Positions 25,541 to 35,046 of a stretch of DNA of 64,000 nt are shown here, one piece after another. Origin of the DNA: Parvularcula marina (GTDB taxonomy: Bacteria > Pseudomonadota > Alphaproteobacteria > Caulobacterales > Parvularculaceae); the NCBI RefSeq assembly GCF_003399445.1, contig NZ_QUQO01000001.1, positions 558,001 to 622,000 of the forward strand. Reading direction: 5' to 3'. The notes beneath the pieces were generated by a model. That model was not told the DNA's origin, did not search any database, and worked only from the letters and a program-made list of their open reading frames with translations. Every line of letters begins with the position of its first letter. Position 1 is the stretch's first letter. A program made the position numbers and the translations under genes.

Positions 25541-26464
25541 TCAGCGACCTTCACCGATTCGTTCGAGTTCAAACGGCGTCGTCTGATAGGTCTGGTTGAT
25601 CCAGTTACCGATAAAAAGATGTGCGTGGGCTCGCCACCGATTGGGCGGCATCAACCCTGGATCGTCAAAGGGGAAGTAGTTCTTCGGCAATGGTGTGTCG
25701 GGATTTTCGCGCCTATCGCGCAAATATTCATCCCGCAACGTCGTTGCATCATATTCGAGATGATTGATCATATAGAGCCGCCCGCCATGCGGCTCATGGA
25801 TCAGGCACGGGCCGGTCTCTGGCGAATCAAGCAACATGCGCAAGGACGGCACGTCCTCGACATCATGACGCTGCATCGTCGTCCATCGCGACACCGGCAC
25901 CTGGATCGAATCAGAAAAGCCGACAAGAAATGGCGAGCCCGGTCGACAGTTCGAATGCGGGAAGACGCCGAAAGCTTTTTCGGCCAACCGCACCTTTGAG
26001 AGGCCGTGGAAATGATAGAGCGCCGCCATCGCGCCCCAGCAGACAAACAAGCTCGAATGCACATTGCTGGTCGTCCAGTCGAAGATGCGCTTGAGCTCAT
26101 CCCAATAGGTGATCTCTTCATAGGGGACCATGCCAACTGGCGCGCCAGTGACGACGAAGGCGTCGAATTTCTCCGCCTCCACCTCTTCCCATGTCCGGTA
26201 GAAGGCCGCGAGATGTTCCGCTGACGTCGTTTTTGATTCATGGCTTGCCGCGCGCACAAGCGTCAGCTCAACCTGCAGCGCCGTCGCCGCGATCAGCCGT
26301 GCGATCTGCGTTTCAGTCTGGATCTTGTTTGGCATCAGGTTGAGGAGCCCGATTTTCATCGGCCGGATGTCCTGCCGGACCGCCTCGGCCTCCGCCATGA
26401 CCATGATGCCCTCATTGATGAGGGTGTCACGTGCAGGCAGCTGGTCGGGGATCTTGATGGGCAT
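25541..26464 (-). CDS. metA: Homoserine O-succinyltransferase
   Basis: A 307-residue MetA that acylates L-homoserine in the first committed step of methionine synthesis. The nucleophile Cys142 is in [17 protein letters not shown], and the catalytic His/Glu are in MINHLEYD. Residue 111 is Gly ([12 protein letters not shown]); in the MetA family Gly at this position goes with succinyl-CoA and Glu with acetyl-CoA, so succinyl-CoA is predicted. Length is normal. It stops 43 bases before tRNA-Leu. I looked for a SAM-II-type riboswitch upstream, common before metA in alphaproteobacteria, and saw none. Confidence 0.95.
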   Translation of the reverse strand: MPIKIPDQLPARDTLINEGIMVMAEAEAVRQDIRPMKIGLLNLMPNKIQTETQIARLIAATALQVELTLVRAASHESKTTSAEHLAAFYRTWEEVEAEKFDAFVVTGAPVGMVPYEEITYWDELKRIFDWTTSNVHSSLFVCWGAMAALYHFHGLSKVRLAEKAFGVFPHSNCRPGSPFLVGFSDSIQVPVSRWTTMQRHDVEDVPSLRMLLDSPETGPCLIHEPHGGRLYMINHLEYDATTLRDEYLRDRRENPDTPLPKNYFPFDDPGLMPPNRWRAHAHLFIGNWINQTYQTTPFELERIGEGR

Positions 26465-26567
26465 CGGTTCTCTATCGGTCCTGTCCTGTGGGTGTCAGAC
26501 CCAGCCTACATGGCCGTTTCCGCCCCTTTCGTGAAGGTCCCCCCGCAATTGCAGGCTCTGGCCATTC

Positions 26568-26632
26568 GACGCAGAGGTTGCACCCTGCCCTGATTGCTTT
26601 ACGCTCCTTGGCGGGGACATTTGGGGTGCAAA
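26568..26632 (+). promoter_or_regulatory. Conserved upstream region of first S9 peptidase
   Basis: GACGCAGAGGTTGCA (26568-26582), then CTGCCC, then CATTTGGGG, end at the ATG 65 bases downstream of the motif start. The same block recurs before the second peptidase with almost identical spacing (see 28637). It is probably a shared promoter duplicated with the gene. Confidence 0.5.
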
Positions 26633-28597
26633 ATGAAACATCGTCTAGCTGCCTTGGCGGCCATGCTGGCCTTGCCAACCACGGCTCTTGCCCAGAATTA
26701 CACGCCGCCACCGCTCGAAGCATTCGGCAGCATGCCGCTTTTCAGCAATGTGAGGATCTCTCCGGGCGGCGGGCGCGTCTTCGCCCTGGCCCGCCCGGCG
26801 GATGCCAAGGATTATCGCTTCGTCGTCTTTGAGAATACGCCGCAAGAGCTCTCCCCCATCTTCTCTGTTGAGCAATCGGATGAGGTCCGCTTCCGACGCC
26901 CCTTCTGGAAGCGCGACGACAAGATCATTTTCTCGATCGCCTCAAGCGGCAAACGCTATGGCACCGAAACGGTCGAGACGCGTCTTTTCTCGCTGACACC
27001 GAAATCGGGCAAATCGACACCGCTCTTCACCCTGAACACACGCAGCGCTCGTCTCGACCAGCAGACTGACGTGCCGATCCAAATTCAGGATGATTTCGTC
27101 AGCATTCTGCCGAATGATCCCAAAAACGTCCTTCTTGAATATTATGATGAGGGCCTGAACAGCGTTTACCGGGTCTATATCGATGACGACCGCAGCCACA
27201 CGCGAATGCTGCGCGGCAAGGAAGGCATTGATGACTGGTCAGCAGATGGTCTTGGGAATATCCGCTCAGGGCGCGGCGTCCTTTATAACAAGAGCATCAA
27301 GCTGATCGTCCGTATGCCGGATGATAGCTGGAAGGACATCTCCTACCGCGTCGAAGAAGGCGCACCTAGCTTTTACTTCCTAGGCTTCCCGCATGACCGG
27401 ACCAAGGCCTATGTCGCCTCCTCACATGAGACCGAAACAGAAGCCCTCTATCTCTATGACATCCCGAGCGACAGTTTCATTGAGCGGATTTTCCATACGC
27501 CAACCTCGGATGTGTATGACATCATCCAGCAGCGCTCGGACGGCGACGTGCTCGGTGTCACTTTCGCCGAGGATGACGGAGACGTTCACTGGCTAGGGGA
27601 GAGTTTCGTCCGTGACGTGATCGAAAAGGTCAAGGGCGCGCTGCCCGGCATGGATGTCACGCTGGTCAATCTCAATCTCACGGATACCGCTTCGACCTTC
27701 TTTATCGAGCAGGGGAATATTCCGGGCCAGTATATTCTTTTCGATCATACGGCCAATCGGCTGACCGCATTGCCATCGCAGTATCAGGCGCTCGAAGGCG
27801 TACCGATGGGCCAGACCTTCAGTACAATGTACACGGCGCGGGACGGGCTTGAGATCCCGGCCTATGTGACCCTGCCGCCCTGGTTGTCCTCACTGGAAGA
27901 AGCCCAAGGCGTGCCCTTTATCGTCCTGCCGCATGGCGGCCCGAACGCGCGGACCTTCACTGGATTTGACTGGGAAGTGCAGTATCTCGTCTCGCGCGGC
28001 TATGGCGTTCTGGAGATGAACTTCCGGGGGTCATCCGGGTTCGGACAGCAATTCCAGCGCGCCGGTGACCGGCAATGGGGTCAGGCGATGCAGGATGACA
28101 TCACCGATGGCGCCAAATGGCTGATTGACCAAGGCTATACGAGCGCCAGCAATATTGCGATCATGGGGCATTCCTATGGCGGCTATGCTGCCTTGATGGG
28201 AGCGGTGAAGACCCCCGAGCTTTATCAATGCGCCGTCGCCCATGCGCCGGTGACGGACCTTCCCCGTCTGATCCGTTATGAAAGCCAGTTCATCGGCGGC
28301 AAATACTGGACTCGCCGCATCGGCCGGCTCTGGGGCGATCGGAATATGCTGCAGGAAAACAGCCCCGCCTTACGGGCCGAAGATTTCGGCATACCTGTCC
28401 TTATTCTGCATGGGGACAATGACCGGGTCGTCAATATCGAACAATCCGAGACGATGGCCGCCCGGCTGAAACGGGCGAACAAGGATCATAAATATGTCGT
28501 CCTCCCGAATGGTAGCCATTACCTCGATGTGGGCGACAACAGACTGACATTCCTGCTAGAGGCGGATGCCTTCCTGAAAGACTGTCTGGGTCACTAA
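26633..28597 (+). CDS. Secreted S9 family prolyl-oligopeptidase-like peptidase
   Basis: A 654-residue protein with a signal peptide cut after ALAQN (start ATG at 26633; an upstream in-frame TTG is not credible). The N-terminal about 400 residues form a beta-propeller-like region; the C-terminal alpha/beta-hydrolase domain carries Ser514 in IMGHSYGGYAALMG, with Asp in LHGDNDRVV and His in GSHYLDVGD. The PHGGPNAR oxyanion motif is present. S9C-type enzymes cleave acyl- or dipeptides in the periplasm. The next gene is a close paralogue with matching upstream DNA, so the pair arose by tandem duplication. Confidence 0.9.
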   Translation: MKHRLAALAAMLALPTTALAQNYTPPPLEAFGSMPLFSNVRISPGGGRVFALARPADAKDYRFVVFENTPQELSPIFSVEQSDEVRFRRPFWKRDDKIIFSIASSGKRYGTETVETRLFSLTPKSGKSTPLFTLNTRSARLDQQTDVPIQIQDDFVSILPNDPKNVLLEYYDEGLNSVYRVYIDDDRSHTRMLRGKEGIDDWSADGLGNIRSGRGVLYNKSIKLIVRMPDDSWKDISYRVEEGAPSFYFLGFPHDRTKAYVASSHETETEALYLYDIPSDSFIERIFHTPTSDVYDIIQQRSDGDVLGVTFAEDDGDVHWLGESFVRDVIEKVKGALPGMDVTLVNLNLTDTASTFFIEQGNIPGQYILFDHTANRLTALPSQYQALEGVPMGQTFSTMYTARDGLEIPAYVTLPPWLSSLEEAQGVPFIVLPHGGPNARTFTGFDWEVQYLVSRGYGVLEMNFRGSSGFGQQFQRAGDRQWGQAMQDDITDGAKWLIDQGYTSASNIAIMGHSYGGYAALMGAVKTPELYQCAVAHAPVTDLPRLIRYESQFIGGKYWTRRIGRLWGDRNMLQENSPALRAEDFGIPVLILHGDNDRVVNIEQSETMAARLKRANKDHKYVVLPNGSHYLDVGDNRLTFLLEADAFLKDCLGH

Positions 28598-28636
28598 GGA
28601 AATGTCAGGGCGGTATATCGCTGGTCGGCCTGCTCT

Positions 28637-28702
28637 GACGCAAAGGTTGCATCTCTGCCCGGCCGCACTAAAGTCGCGAACAGGGTTCATTTGGGGGTCT
28701 AC
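28637..28702 (+). promoter_or_regulatory. Conserved upstream region of second S9 peptidase
   Basis: GACGCAAAGGTTGCA (28637-28651), CTGCCC and CATTTGGGGG precede the ATG, with the motif start 66 bases from it. It differs from the block at 26568 by one base in the 15-base motif, against much larger divergence in the flanking DNA. Confidence 0.5.
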
Positions 28703-30652
28703 ATGAAATCGCAGCTATCACGCGGCATTGCCGGCATATTGGGTCTAATCCTTTCCACCGGCGTGGCCATGGCGCAGGATCAAGCGCCGCTTGAAGCCTA
28801 TGCCCGTATGCCGCTGTTCCGCGACATCAAACTCTCGCCTTCTGGCCACAGATTCTTTGCGCTCGTCCGCCCCGAAGGCGCAGAAGAGTATCGCTTCATC
28901 GTTTATGACAATGGCGCAGAGGGCATCAAACCGGTTTACGGGACGACCCAGACTGACGAGATCCGCTTCCGCAATGTCACCTGGAAGCGCGATGATCGGA
29001 TCATCTTCTCCCTGCGGACCAATGGCAGCCGATATGGTACAGAGACGGTCGAGACCCGACTCTTCGGCCTGAACCCCGACGACAGCAAGATCACGCCGCT
29101 ATTCCGAAAGCCTGACGAAGGCGACCTGCCAGTTCAGATCCAGGACCGCATTGTCAGTATGCTGGAGGATGATGCCGATCACATCCTTGTACAGTATTGG
29201 GATGAAGGAAGGATGGCCGTCCGTAGCGTCTTTACGGAGAAAGACAGCCGTCACAAGACGGTCATGAGCGGCAGAAACGGCATTGATTTCTGGAGTGCAG
29301 ACAAAAAGGGCCGCATCCGGTCCGGCTGGGGCATCGTCAATGATAAGCGCGAAAAACTAATCGTCCGCATGCCGGATGACAAGTGGAAAGATATCTCCCA
29401 CCGCGTTGCAGAAGGCGCACCCTATTTCAATTTCCTCGGCTTCCCGGATCATCCCGAAAAAGCCTTCGTCGCCTCAAACCATGAGGGCGGATTAGCGGCG
29501 CTTTATATATATGACATCGTCAATGATCAGTTTGAGGAGAAACTCTTTGAATCAGATGTCTCTGATGTTTACAGCGTTGTCCAACGAGATGAGGATGGCG
29601 CCGCGGTCGGCGTGACCTTCGCTGATGAAACCGGCGACATTCACTGGTTCGGCGCGAACCTTGCCCAGGACATTATCGACCGGGTGAGAGGTGCTTTCCC
29701 CGGCCATTCCGTCACCCTAACATCGATCAATGGCAGTGATAGCCATGCTGTTGTCTATGTCGAAGAAGGCAATAATCCGGGCCGGTATTATATCTTTGAT
29801 CGGGCGGGCCCCTCGCTGACCTCCCTACCCCCGCAATATCCCGAGCTGGCCGATGTGCCGATGGGGCGGACCTTCGTCTCCAGCTATCAGGCGCGGGACG
29901 GGCTCGACATTCCAGCCTTCGTGACCCTGCCGCCGCAATATGAGAGTCTTGAGGATGCCAAGGATCTCCCCTTCATCGTCCTCCCCCATGGCGGCCCGAA
30001 TGCGCGGACCTTTGCCGGCTTTGACTGGGAAGTGCAGTATCTCGTCTCACGCGGCTATGGCGTCCTCGAGATGAACTTCCGCGGTTCTTCCGGCTACGGA
30101 GAAGAGTTCCTGCGTGCAGGTGACCGGCAATGGGGTCAGGCGATGCAGGACGATATCACCGATGGCACGAACTGGCTGATCGAAGCTGGCCTGGCATCGC
30201 CCCAGCGGATCGCAATCATGGGGCACTCCTATGGCGGCTATGCCGCGCTGATGGGAGCCGTGAAAACACCAGACATGTATCAATGCGCCATCGCCCATGC
30301 GCCGGTGACAGACCTTCCGATGCTGATCCGGCATGAAAACCAGTATGAAGGCGGCAGCTACTGGACGCGGCGGATTGGCCGGCTCTGGGGAGACCGCGAG
30401 ATGCTGCGGGACAACAGCCCCACTCTGCAGGCAGACAAGATTCAGGTGCCGATCCTGCTTGTCCATGGCGAGGATGACCGGCGCGTCACCATTGACCAAT
30501 CAGAGCGCATGGTCTCTAGCCTGAAACGTCAGGATAAGGAATTCCGCTATGTCGAGCTTGAGAAAGGCAGCCACTTCCTCGATGTTGGCGACAATCGGAT
30601 AACATTCCTCAAGGAAACTGATACTTTCCTTAAAAGCTGCCTCGATCAGTAA
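28703..30652 (+). CDS. Secreted S9 family peptidase, tandem paralogue
   Basis: A 649-residue protein with signal peptide (MKSQLSRGIAGILGLILSTG, cut near AMAQD). Ser509 is in IMGHSYGGYAALMG, Asp in VHGEDDRRV and His in GSHFLDVGD. It keeps the same propeller and hydrolase layout as the preceding gene and shares long identical stretches such as FAGFDWEVQYLVSRGYGVLE. Both are probably periplasmic. The two may differ in substrate through the propeller domain. It ends 9 bases from the converging sdaA stop. Confidence 0.9.
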   Translation: MKSQLSRGIAGILGLILSTGVAMAQDQAPLEAYARMPLFRDIKLSPSGHRFFALVRPEGAEEYRFIVYDNGAEGIKPVYGTTQTDEIRFRNVTWKRDDRIIFSLRTNGSRYGTETVETRLFGLNPDDSKITPLFRKPDEGDLPVQIQDRIVSMLEDDADHILVQYWDEGRMAVRSVFTEKDSRHKTVMSGRNGIDFWSADKKGRIRSGWGIVNDKREKLIVRMPDDKWKDISHRVAEGAPYFNFLGFPDHPEKAFVASNHEGGLAALYIYDIVNDQFEEKLFESDVSDVYSVVQRDEDGAAVGVTFADETGDIHWFGANLAQDIIDRVRGAFPGHSVTLTSINGSDSHAVVYVEEGNNPGRYYIFDRAGPSLTSLPPQYPELADVPMGRTFVSSYQARDGLDIPAFVTLPPQYESLEDAKDLPFIVLPHGGPNARTFAGFDWEVQYLVSRGYGVLEMNFRGSSGYGEEFLRAGDRQWGQAMQDDITDGTNWLIEAGLASPQRIAIMGHSYGGYAALMGAVKTPDMYQCAIAHAPVTDLPMLIRHENQYEGGSYWTRRIGRLWGDREMLRDNSPTLQADKIQVPILLVHGEDDRRVTIDQSERMVSSLKRQDKEFRYVELEKGSHFLDVGDNRITFLKETDTFLKSCLDQ

Positions 30653-30661
30653 AAGGCCGGG

Positions 30662-32026
30662 TCAGCACTCAACGACATTTACGGCCAGTCCGCCCTCTGA
30701 CGTTTCTTTGTACTTCTTGTTCATGTCGAGGCCGGTCTGGCGCATGGTCTCAATCACCTGATCGAGACTGACGCGCGAGGGATCTTCGGATTGCAGAGCA
30801 AGGCGGGCCGCATTGACGGCCTTCACCGCGCCGATGGCGTTGCGCTCGATGCAGGGGATCTGAACGAGGCCGCCTACCGGATCGCAGGTTAACCCGAGAT
30901 TGTGCTCCATGCCGATCTCGGCGGCCCTTTCCACCTGACGCGGCATCCCGCCCCAGACGGCCGCCAGCCCTGCCGCTGCCATCGAACAGGCGACCCCAAC
31001 CTCGCCCTGACAACCCATTTCCGCGCCGGAGATCGAGGCCCGCGCCTTATAGAGCATGCCAATCCCGGCCGCCGTGAGAAGAAAAGTGTCAATCTTCGCC
31101 GTCTCGCTGACGCCGTCCATGGCGCAGTAAAATTTGATCACCGCCGGGATGATCCCAGCCGCGCCATTCGTCGGGCTGGTGACAACCTGTCCGCCTGCGG
31201 CATTTTCTTCATTCACAGCCATCGCAAAGGCGTTGAGCCAGTCAAAGAGGGACTCCCGCTCATTCGGGATCGATCTTGTCAGCTTGGCGTAAAGCGAGGG
31301 CGCGCGGCGGGTCACTTTCAGCCCGCCGGGAAGCGTCCCGCGAGTCGACAGGCCCCGCTCAATGCAGCGCGCCATGGCATCCCAGATGGATTTGAGGATG
31401 GCTTCGGTCTCCGCTCTCGGGCGGAGCACATCTTCATTGGCGAGCACGATGTCGGCAATCGACTGGTTTGTCGTCTCACAGATTTTAAGAAGCTCGGTTG
31501 CGGAGCCGAAGCGGTAGGCCGGGTCCGGACCATCCGTTTCGGGTACCCCCATCTCATCTTCGCGGCGGATAAAGCCGCCACCGACCGAGTAATAGACCTG
31601 CGCAAAGATTGGTTCCCCGGCAGCATCGCAAAGCGTGAGCCGCATGCCGTTGGGGTGCGCATCAGGTACATCACCCGGCGGTGAAAAACGTACATGCGTG
31701 TCCCAAGCGAACGGCACATCCTTGACGCCCAGCAATTTGAGCTGCTCAGAGCCGCGCACGTGATCGAGCATCCCGTCAACCATGCTGGTACGGATCGTCT
31801 CGGCCTCTTCGCCGAGCAGGCCAAGGATGATCGCCCGGTCGGTACAGTGCCCGACCCCGGTCAGCGCTAGGGAGCCATAAAGATCCGCATAAACAGATGC
31901 CGCGCGATCAAACGCGCCCTCTGCTTTTGCTTCATCAAGAAAGCGTCGCGCAATCTTCATCGGCCCCAGCGTGTGGGAGCTCGAAGGGCCAATCCCGATC
32001 TTGAAGATATCCGCAACACTCAGCAT
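30662..32026 (-). CDS. sdaA: L-serine ammonia-lyase, iron-sulfur type
   Basis: A 454-residue single-chain serine dehydratase that converts L-serine to pyruvate and ammonia with a [4Fe-4S] cluster. The N-terminal beta domain starts [19 protein letters not shown], and the C-terminal alpha domain contains [16 protein letters not shown] and [14 protein letters not shown] with the cluster cysteines. Length and order are standard. It follows the CinA-like gene by 5 bases and ends beside the convergent peptidase, so it is the second gene of a two-gene minus-strand unit. Confidence 0.95.
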   Translation of the reverse strand: MLSVADIFKIGIGPSSSHTLGPMKIARRFLDEAKAEGAFDRAASVYADLYGSLALTGVGHCTDRAIILGLLGEEAETIRTSMVDGMLDHVRGSEQLKLLGVKDVPFAWDTHVRFSPPGDVPDAHPNGMRLTLCDAAGEPIFAQVYYSVGGGFIRREDEMGVPETDGPDPAYRFGSATELLKICETTNQSIADIVLANEDVLRPRAETEAILKSIWDAMARCIERGLSTRGTLPGGLKVTRRAPSLYAKLTRSIPNERESLFDWLNAFAMAVNEENAAGGQVVTSPTNGAAGIIPAVIKFYCAMDGVSETAKIDTFLLTAAGIGMLYKARASISGAEMGCQGEVGVACSMAAAGLAAVWGGMPRQVERAAEIGMEHNLGLTCDPVGGLVQIPCIERNAIGAVKAVNAARLALQSEDPSRVSLDQVIETMRQTGLDMNKKYKETSEGGLAVNVVEC

Positions 32027-32031
32027 GGGTC

Positions 32032-32820
32032 TTAATCCCTGTTCGCGCCAAAGCCTTCGACGAGTTCCGGCTCGACACCGATCGCCCGGAAGAGCCCGCA
32101 GACAGCTTCTGCCGCCTGTTTGGCAATGGAGGGCTCGAGCGACTTGCAGACAATAGCAAGCGGCCCGCCGCTGCCAGCCTTGCCCGGATAGCTGCCGATC
32201 TTCACGCCCTTGAGGGCAGCTTCAAGCGACAGAAGGCCGTCGGCGATCAGGCTCTCCTTGCTGGTGCCGATGACGGTATAGATCGTATAGGTTGGCCCCC
32301 GGACGATTTCTTCATCTAGTGCGTCGAGCATGGCCTGAAAGATCGCCGGCACCCCGGCGAGGACATGCACATTGCCGATGGCAAAACCCGGCGCGCCCGA
32401 GACAGAGTTCGGGATCAGCCTTGCGCCTTCGGGCACCCGCGCCATACGGCGGCGGCGGTCGGTAACTTCCTCACCTTTCGCGGCATACCATTCGCGCAAG
32501 ACCTCAAGCGCGTCATCGCGCTCAGTCGTCTCAACACCAAAAGCAACGCCGATCGCATCTGCTGTGATGTCGTCATGTGTCGGCCCGATCCCGCCGGTCG
32601 TGAAGACCGTGTCAGCCCGGTCGCGCAACGCATTCACAGCATCGACAATACGGTCTTCGACGTCGGGCACAATCCGCACTTCGATAAGGTCGATGCCGCG
32701 CTTGTCGAGCCAGCCGCCGAGATGATGGATATTGGCATCGCGCGTGCGGCCATTGAGGAGTTCATCGCCGATCGCCACCATCGCGGCTGTCGGTCGTTGG
32801 GGAGGGTTTTCCGTGATCAT
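32032..32820 (-). CDS. CinA N-terminal-like / molybdopterin-binding domain protein
   Basis: A 262-residue protein. I chose the ATG at 32820 (MITENPPQRPTAAMVAIGDE) because the family begins just there; an ATG at 32889 would add a non-conserved 23 residues and run into the divergent photolyase gene. Motifs AIGDELLNGRTRDAN, FTTGGIGPTHDDITADA and ARLIPNSVSGAPGF are those of the MoCF-biosynthesis fold of CinA and related pyrophosphatases. It lacks the C-terminal NMN-deamidase domain of full CinA. The family includes ADP-ribose or FAD pyrophosphatases. It is probably co-transcribed with sdaA. Confidence 0.85.
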   Translation of the reverse strand: MITENPPQRPTAAMVAIGDELLNGRTRDANIHHLGGWLDKRGIDLIEVRIVPDVEDRIVDAVNALRDRADTVFTTGGIGPTHDDITADAIGVAFGVETTERDDALEVLREWYAAKGEEVTDRRRRMARVPEGARLIPNSVSGAPGFAIGNVHVLAGVPAIFQAMLDALDEEIVRGPTYTIYTVIGTSKESLIADGLLSLEAALKGVKIGSYPGKAGSGGPLAIVCKSLEPSIAKQAAEAVCGLFRAIGVEPELVEGFGANRD

Positions 32821-32923
32821 GCCCGCGCCATAGCCTGAGTGACGGGTAAGGAAAATCCCTGTTTCCCCACGGGCGGCGCGAGGACGCATGGTGTTACCGG
32901 TAAAACACCGTCAGAAAGTCAGA

Positions 32924-34360
32924 ATGACCGATCCCGTTCTCCTCTGGCTCCGCGAAGACCTGCGATTTGACGACAATCCCGCCATGCGCGCCGCCGCCGC
33001 GACGGGCCAGCCAGTCGCTTGCGTCTTTGTCCTTGATGACGACACGCCCGGTGAGATGAAGATGGGCGGCGCCCAGCGTTGGTGGCTGCATCATTCCCTT
33101 ACGGCCTTTTCAGAAGATCTGAAGACCCGTGAAGGCGCGCTCATTTTGCGGCGCGGCGATGCGCGCCATATTATCCCTCAGCTAGCGGAAGAATTAGGGG
33201 CTTCTGATGTCTTCTGGAACCGGCGCTATATGCGCTGGCAGACGGAAGCCGACAGCGACATCAAGAAAGAACTGAAAGACGCGGGCCGGGGCGCCGAGAG
33301 CTTTAACGGCCGGCTGCTTTATGAGCCGTGGGAGATCGAGACTAAATCGGGCGATCCCTATCGGGTCTTCACCCCCTTCTGGAAAAACCTGCAGGCCAAG
33401 GGCGAGGTCCGGGAGGCCCTGCCGCGCGTGGACAAGCTCACCGCGCCCTCGTCGCTGCCTTCATCCGACAGGCTTGAGGATTGGGATCTGCTACCGACCC
33501 GGCCGGACTGGGCGACAGGCTTTGCTCCCGTCTGGTCACCGGGAGAGAAAGGTGCCCGCGCACGGCTGCGTGAATGGCTGAAGAACGAGGCCGCAAGATA
33601 CAAGGACACGCGCAACCGGCCGGACCTTGATGAGACTTCTCGCCTCTCGCCGCATCTTCATTTCGGAGAAATCAGTCCCGTGACGATCTGGCATGACGTT
33701 CAGGCCGGGATCAAAGCCGGGGACATCCCCGCAGATCAGGGGCACACTTTTCTCTCGGAAGTGGCTTGGCGGGAATTCTCCTATCACCTCCTCTACTACC
33801 AGCCGCAGATGACCGAAGAGCCGCTGCAGGAGAAGTTCGCCGATTTTGAATGGGACACGGACGAGACTGCCCTGACCGCGTGGCAGAAAGGGCTGACCGG
33901 ATATCCCATCGTCGATGCCGGGATGCGCCAGCTCTGGCAAACGGGGTGGATGCATAACCGTGTACGCATGATCGTTGCCAGCTTCCTGATCAAGGATCTC
34001 CTGATCCATTGGCGCGAGGGCATGGCATGGTTCTGGGATACGCTGGTCGATGCCGACCAAGCGAACAACACCGCCAGCTGGCAATGGGTAGCCGGGTGCG
34101 GCGCAGATGCCGCTCCCTATTTCCGGATTTTCAATCCGACAACTCAGGGTGAGAAATTCGATCCGGATGGGGACTATATTCGAAAATTCGTACCGGAGCT
34201 CTCACGCCTTCCGGCCAAATACATTCACGACCCGTCAAACGCCCCCAAAGATGTACTGAAAGAAGCCGGTATTCGCCTCGGCGAAACTTATCCCGCGCCA
34301 ATCGTCGATCACAAAAAAGCCCGTGAAGACGCGCTATCGCGCTATCAGTCCATTAAATAG
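32924..34360 (+). CDS. phrB: Deoxyribodipyrimidine photo-lyase
   Basis: A 478-residue photolyase from the ATG at 32924 (MTDPVLLWLREDLRFDDNPA). The N-terminal Rossmann domain binds the antenna chromophore; the C-terminal FAD domain contains FLSEVAWREFSYHLLYY, GYPIVDAGMRQLWQTGWMHNRVRM and NNTASWQWVAGCGADAAPYFRIFNP, the FAD and lesion-binding motifs. It splits cyclobutane pyrimidine dimers using blue light. The length matches class I CPD photolyases. It is transcribed divergently from the CinA-like gene. Confidence 0.94.
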   Translation: MTDPVLLWLREDLRFDDNPAMRAAAATGQPVACVFVLDDDTPGEMKMGGAQRWWLHHSLTAFSEDLKTREGALILRRGDARHIIPQLAEELGASDVFWNRRYMRWQTEADSDIKKELKDAGRGAESFNGRLLYEPWEIETKSGDPYRVFTPFWKNLQAKGEVREALPRVDKLTAPSSLPSSDRLEDWDLLPTRPDWATGFAPVWSPGEKGARARLREWLKNEAARYKDTRNRPDLDETSRLSPHLHFGEISPVTIWHDVQAGIKAGDIPADQGHTFLSEVAWREFSYHLLYYQPQMTEEPLQEKFADFEWDTDETALTAWQKGLTGYPIVDAGMRQLWQTGWMHNRVRMIVASFLIKDLLIHWREGMAWFWDTLVDADQANNTASWQWVAGCGADAAPYFRIFNPTTQGEKFDPDGDYIRKFVPELSRLPAKYIHDPSNAPKDVLKEAGIRLGETYPAPIVDHKKAREDALSRYQSIK

Positions 34361-34450
34361 CAGCTTGAGCGCCATTGCGCGTTCGCGGCGGCAGCGCCCG
34401 GCGGACAGGTTAGGCTCGCCTTGCACGCCCTCTTTCGCGTTCCATGATGC

Positions 34451-34942
34451 ATGACGACGCAACAGTTCGTGCAGGACGTGCAGTTTTCTCTTGCCGAATT
34501 GCCCTTCTGGCGGAACGGGCATAAACCGCTGCCTCTGGAAGGAAATTCGGCACCAATGGAAGAAGCGGAACGCTCACGCCTGATGGCATGGACCGAAGCA
34601 CTCGAAGAATATGCCCGCGACTGGGACGAAACCTTTGGGGGGCGTCCTGACTATTTCACGCAGGAATTCTGGTACATGCTGGTTGGCTGCTTGCGCGCGC
34701 ACTGGGCGGGACAGCCGCTGACGGTCGGGCAACTCGCCCAGACGATGAAATCCGGCTCTAACCGCACGCGCGAAGAACGCATCAAGCGCGCTGTCGATGA
34801 TGGCTACCTCATCAAGATGCGTGACGAAGGAGACGGCCGTTCAGCCATCGTCCGCCCAACCGAAGATCTCGAAGCGCTTATCGTCGGGCACCTGACCCGC
34901 ACCATGGCAACAACCCGGCAGGCGCTCTCCATTCCGGACTGA
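34451..34942 (+). CDS. MarR-like winged-helix regulator
   Basis: A 163-residue protein. Residues about 85-160 fit a winged helix: LTVGQLAQTMKSGSNRTREERIKRAVDDGYLIKMRDEGDGRSAIVRPTED, with recognition helix then the RSAIVRPT wing. The N-terminal about 80 residues have WxxxLEEYARDWDETFGGRPDYFTQEFWYML, unlike standard MarR. It is immediately upstream of a siderophore-type TBDR and may regulate it. The ligand is unknown. Confidence 0.7.
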   Translation: MTTQQFVQDVQFSLAELPFWRNGHKPLPLEGNSAPMEEAERSRLMAWTEALEEYARDWDETFGGRPDYFTQEFWYMLVGCLRAHWAGQPLTVGQLAQTMKSGSNRTREERIKRAVDDGYLIKMRDEGDGRSAIVRPTEDLEALIVGHLTRTMATTRQALSIPD

Positions 34943-35046
34943 GCATAAAATGCTCGCAATATTTGCGGAAACCTCTTCCATTTTCCGCGAGCGCCGTCCG
35001 CGCCATTTTCCTCCCAAAAGAAAGAGAACATCCAGGAGGAACCATC

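Noticed and set aside
26465-26567. Possible SAM-responsive riboswitch upstream of metA
   Set aside because: No SAM-II-type consensus or pseudoknot pairing is visible in the leader on the metA strand.
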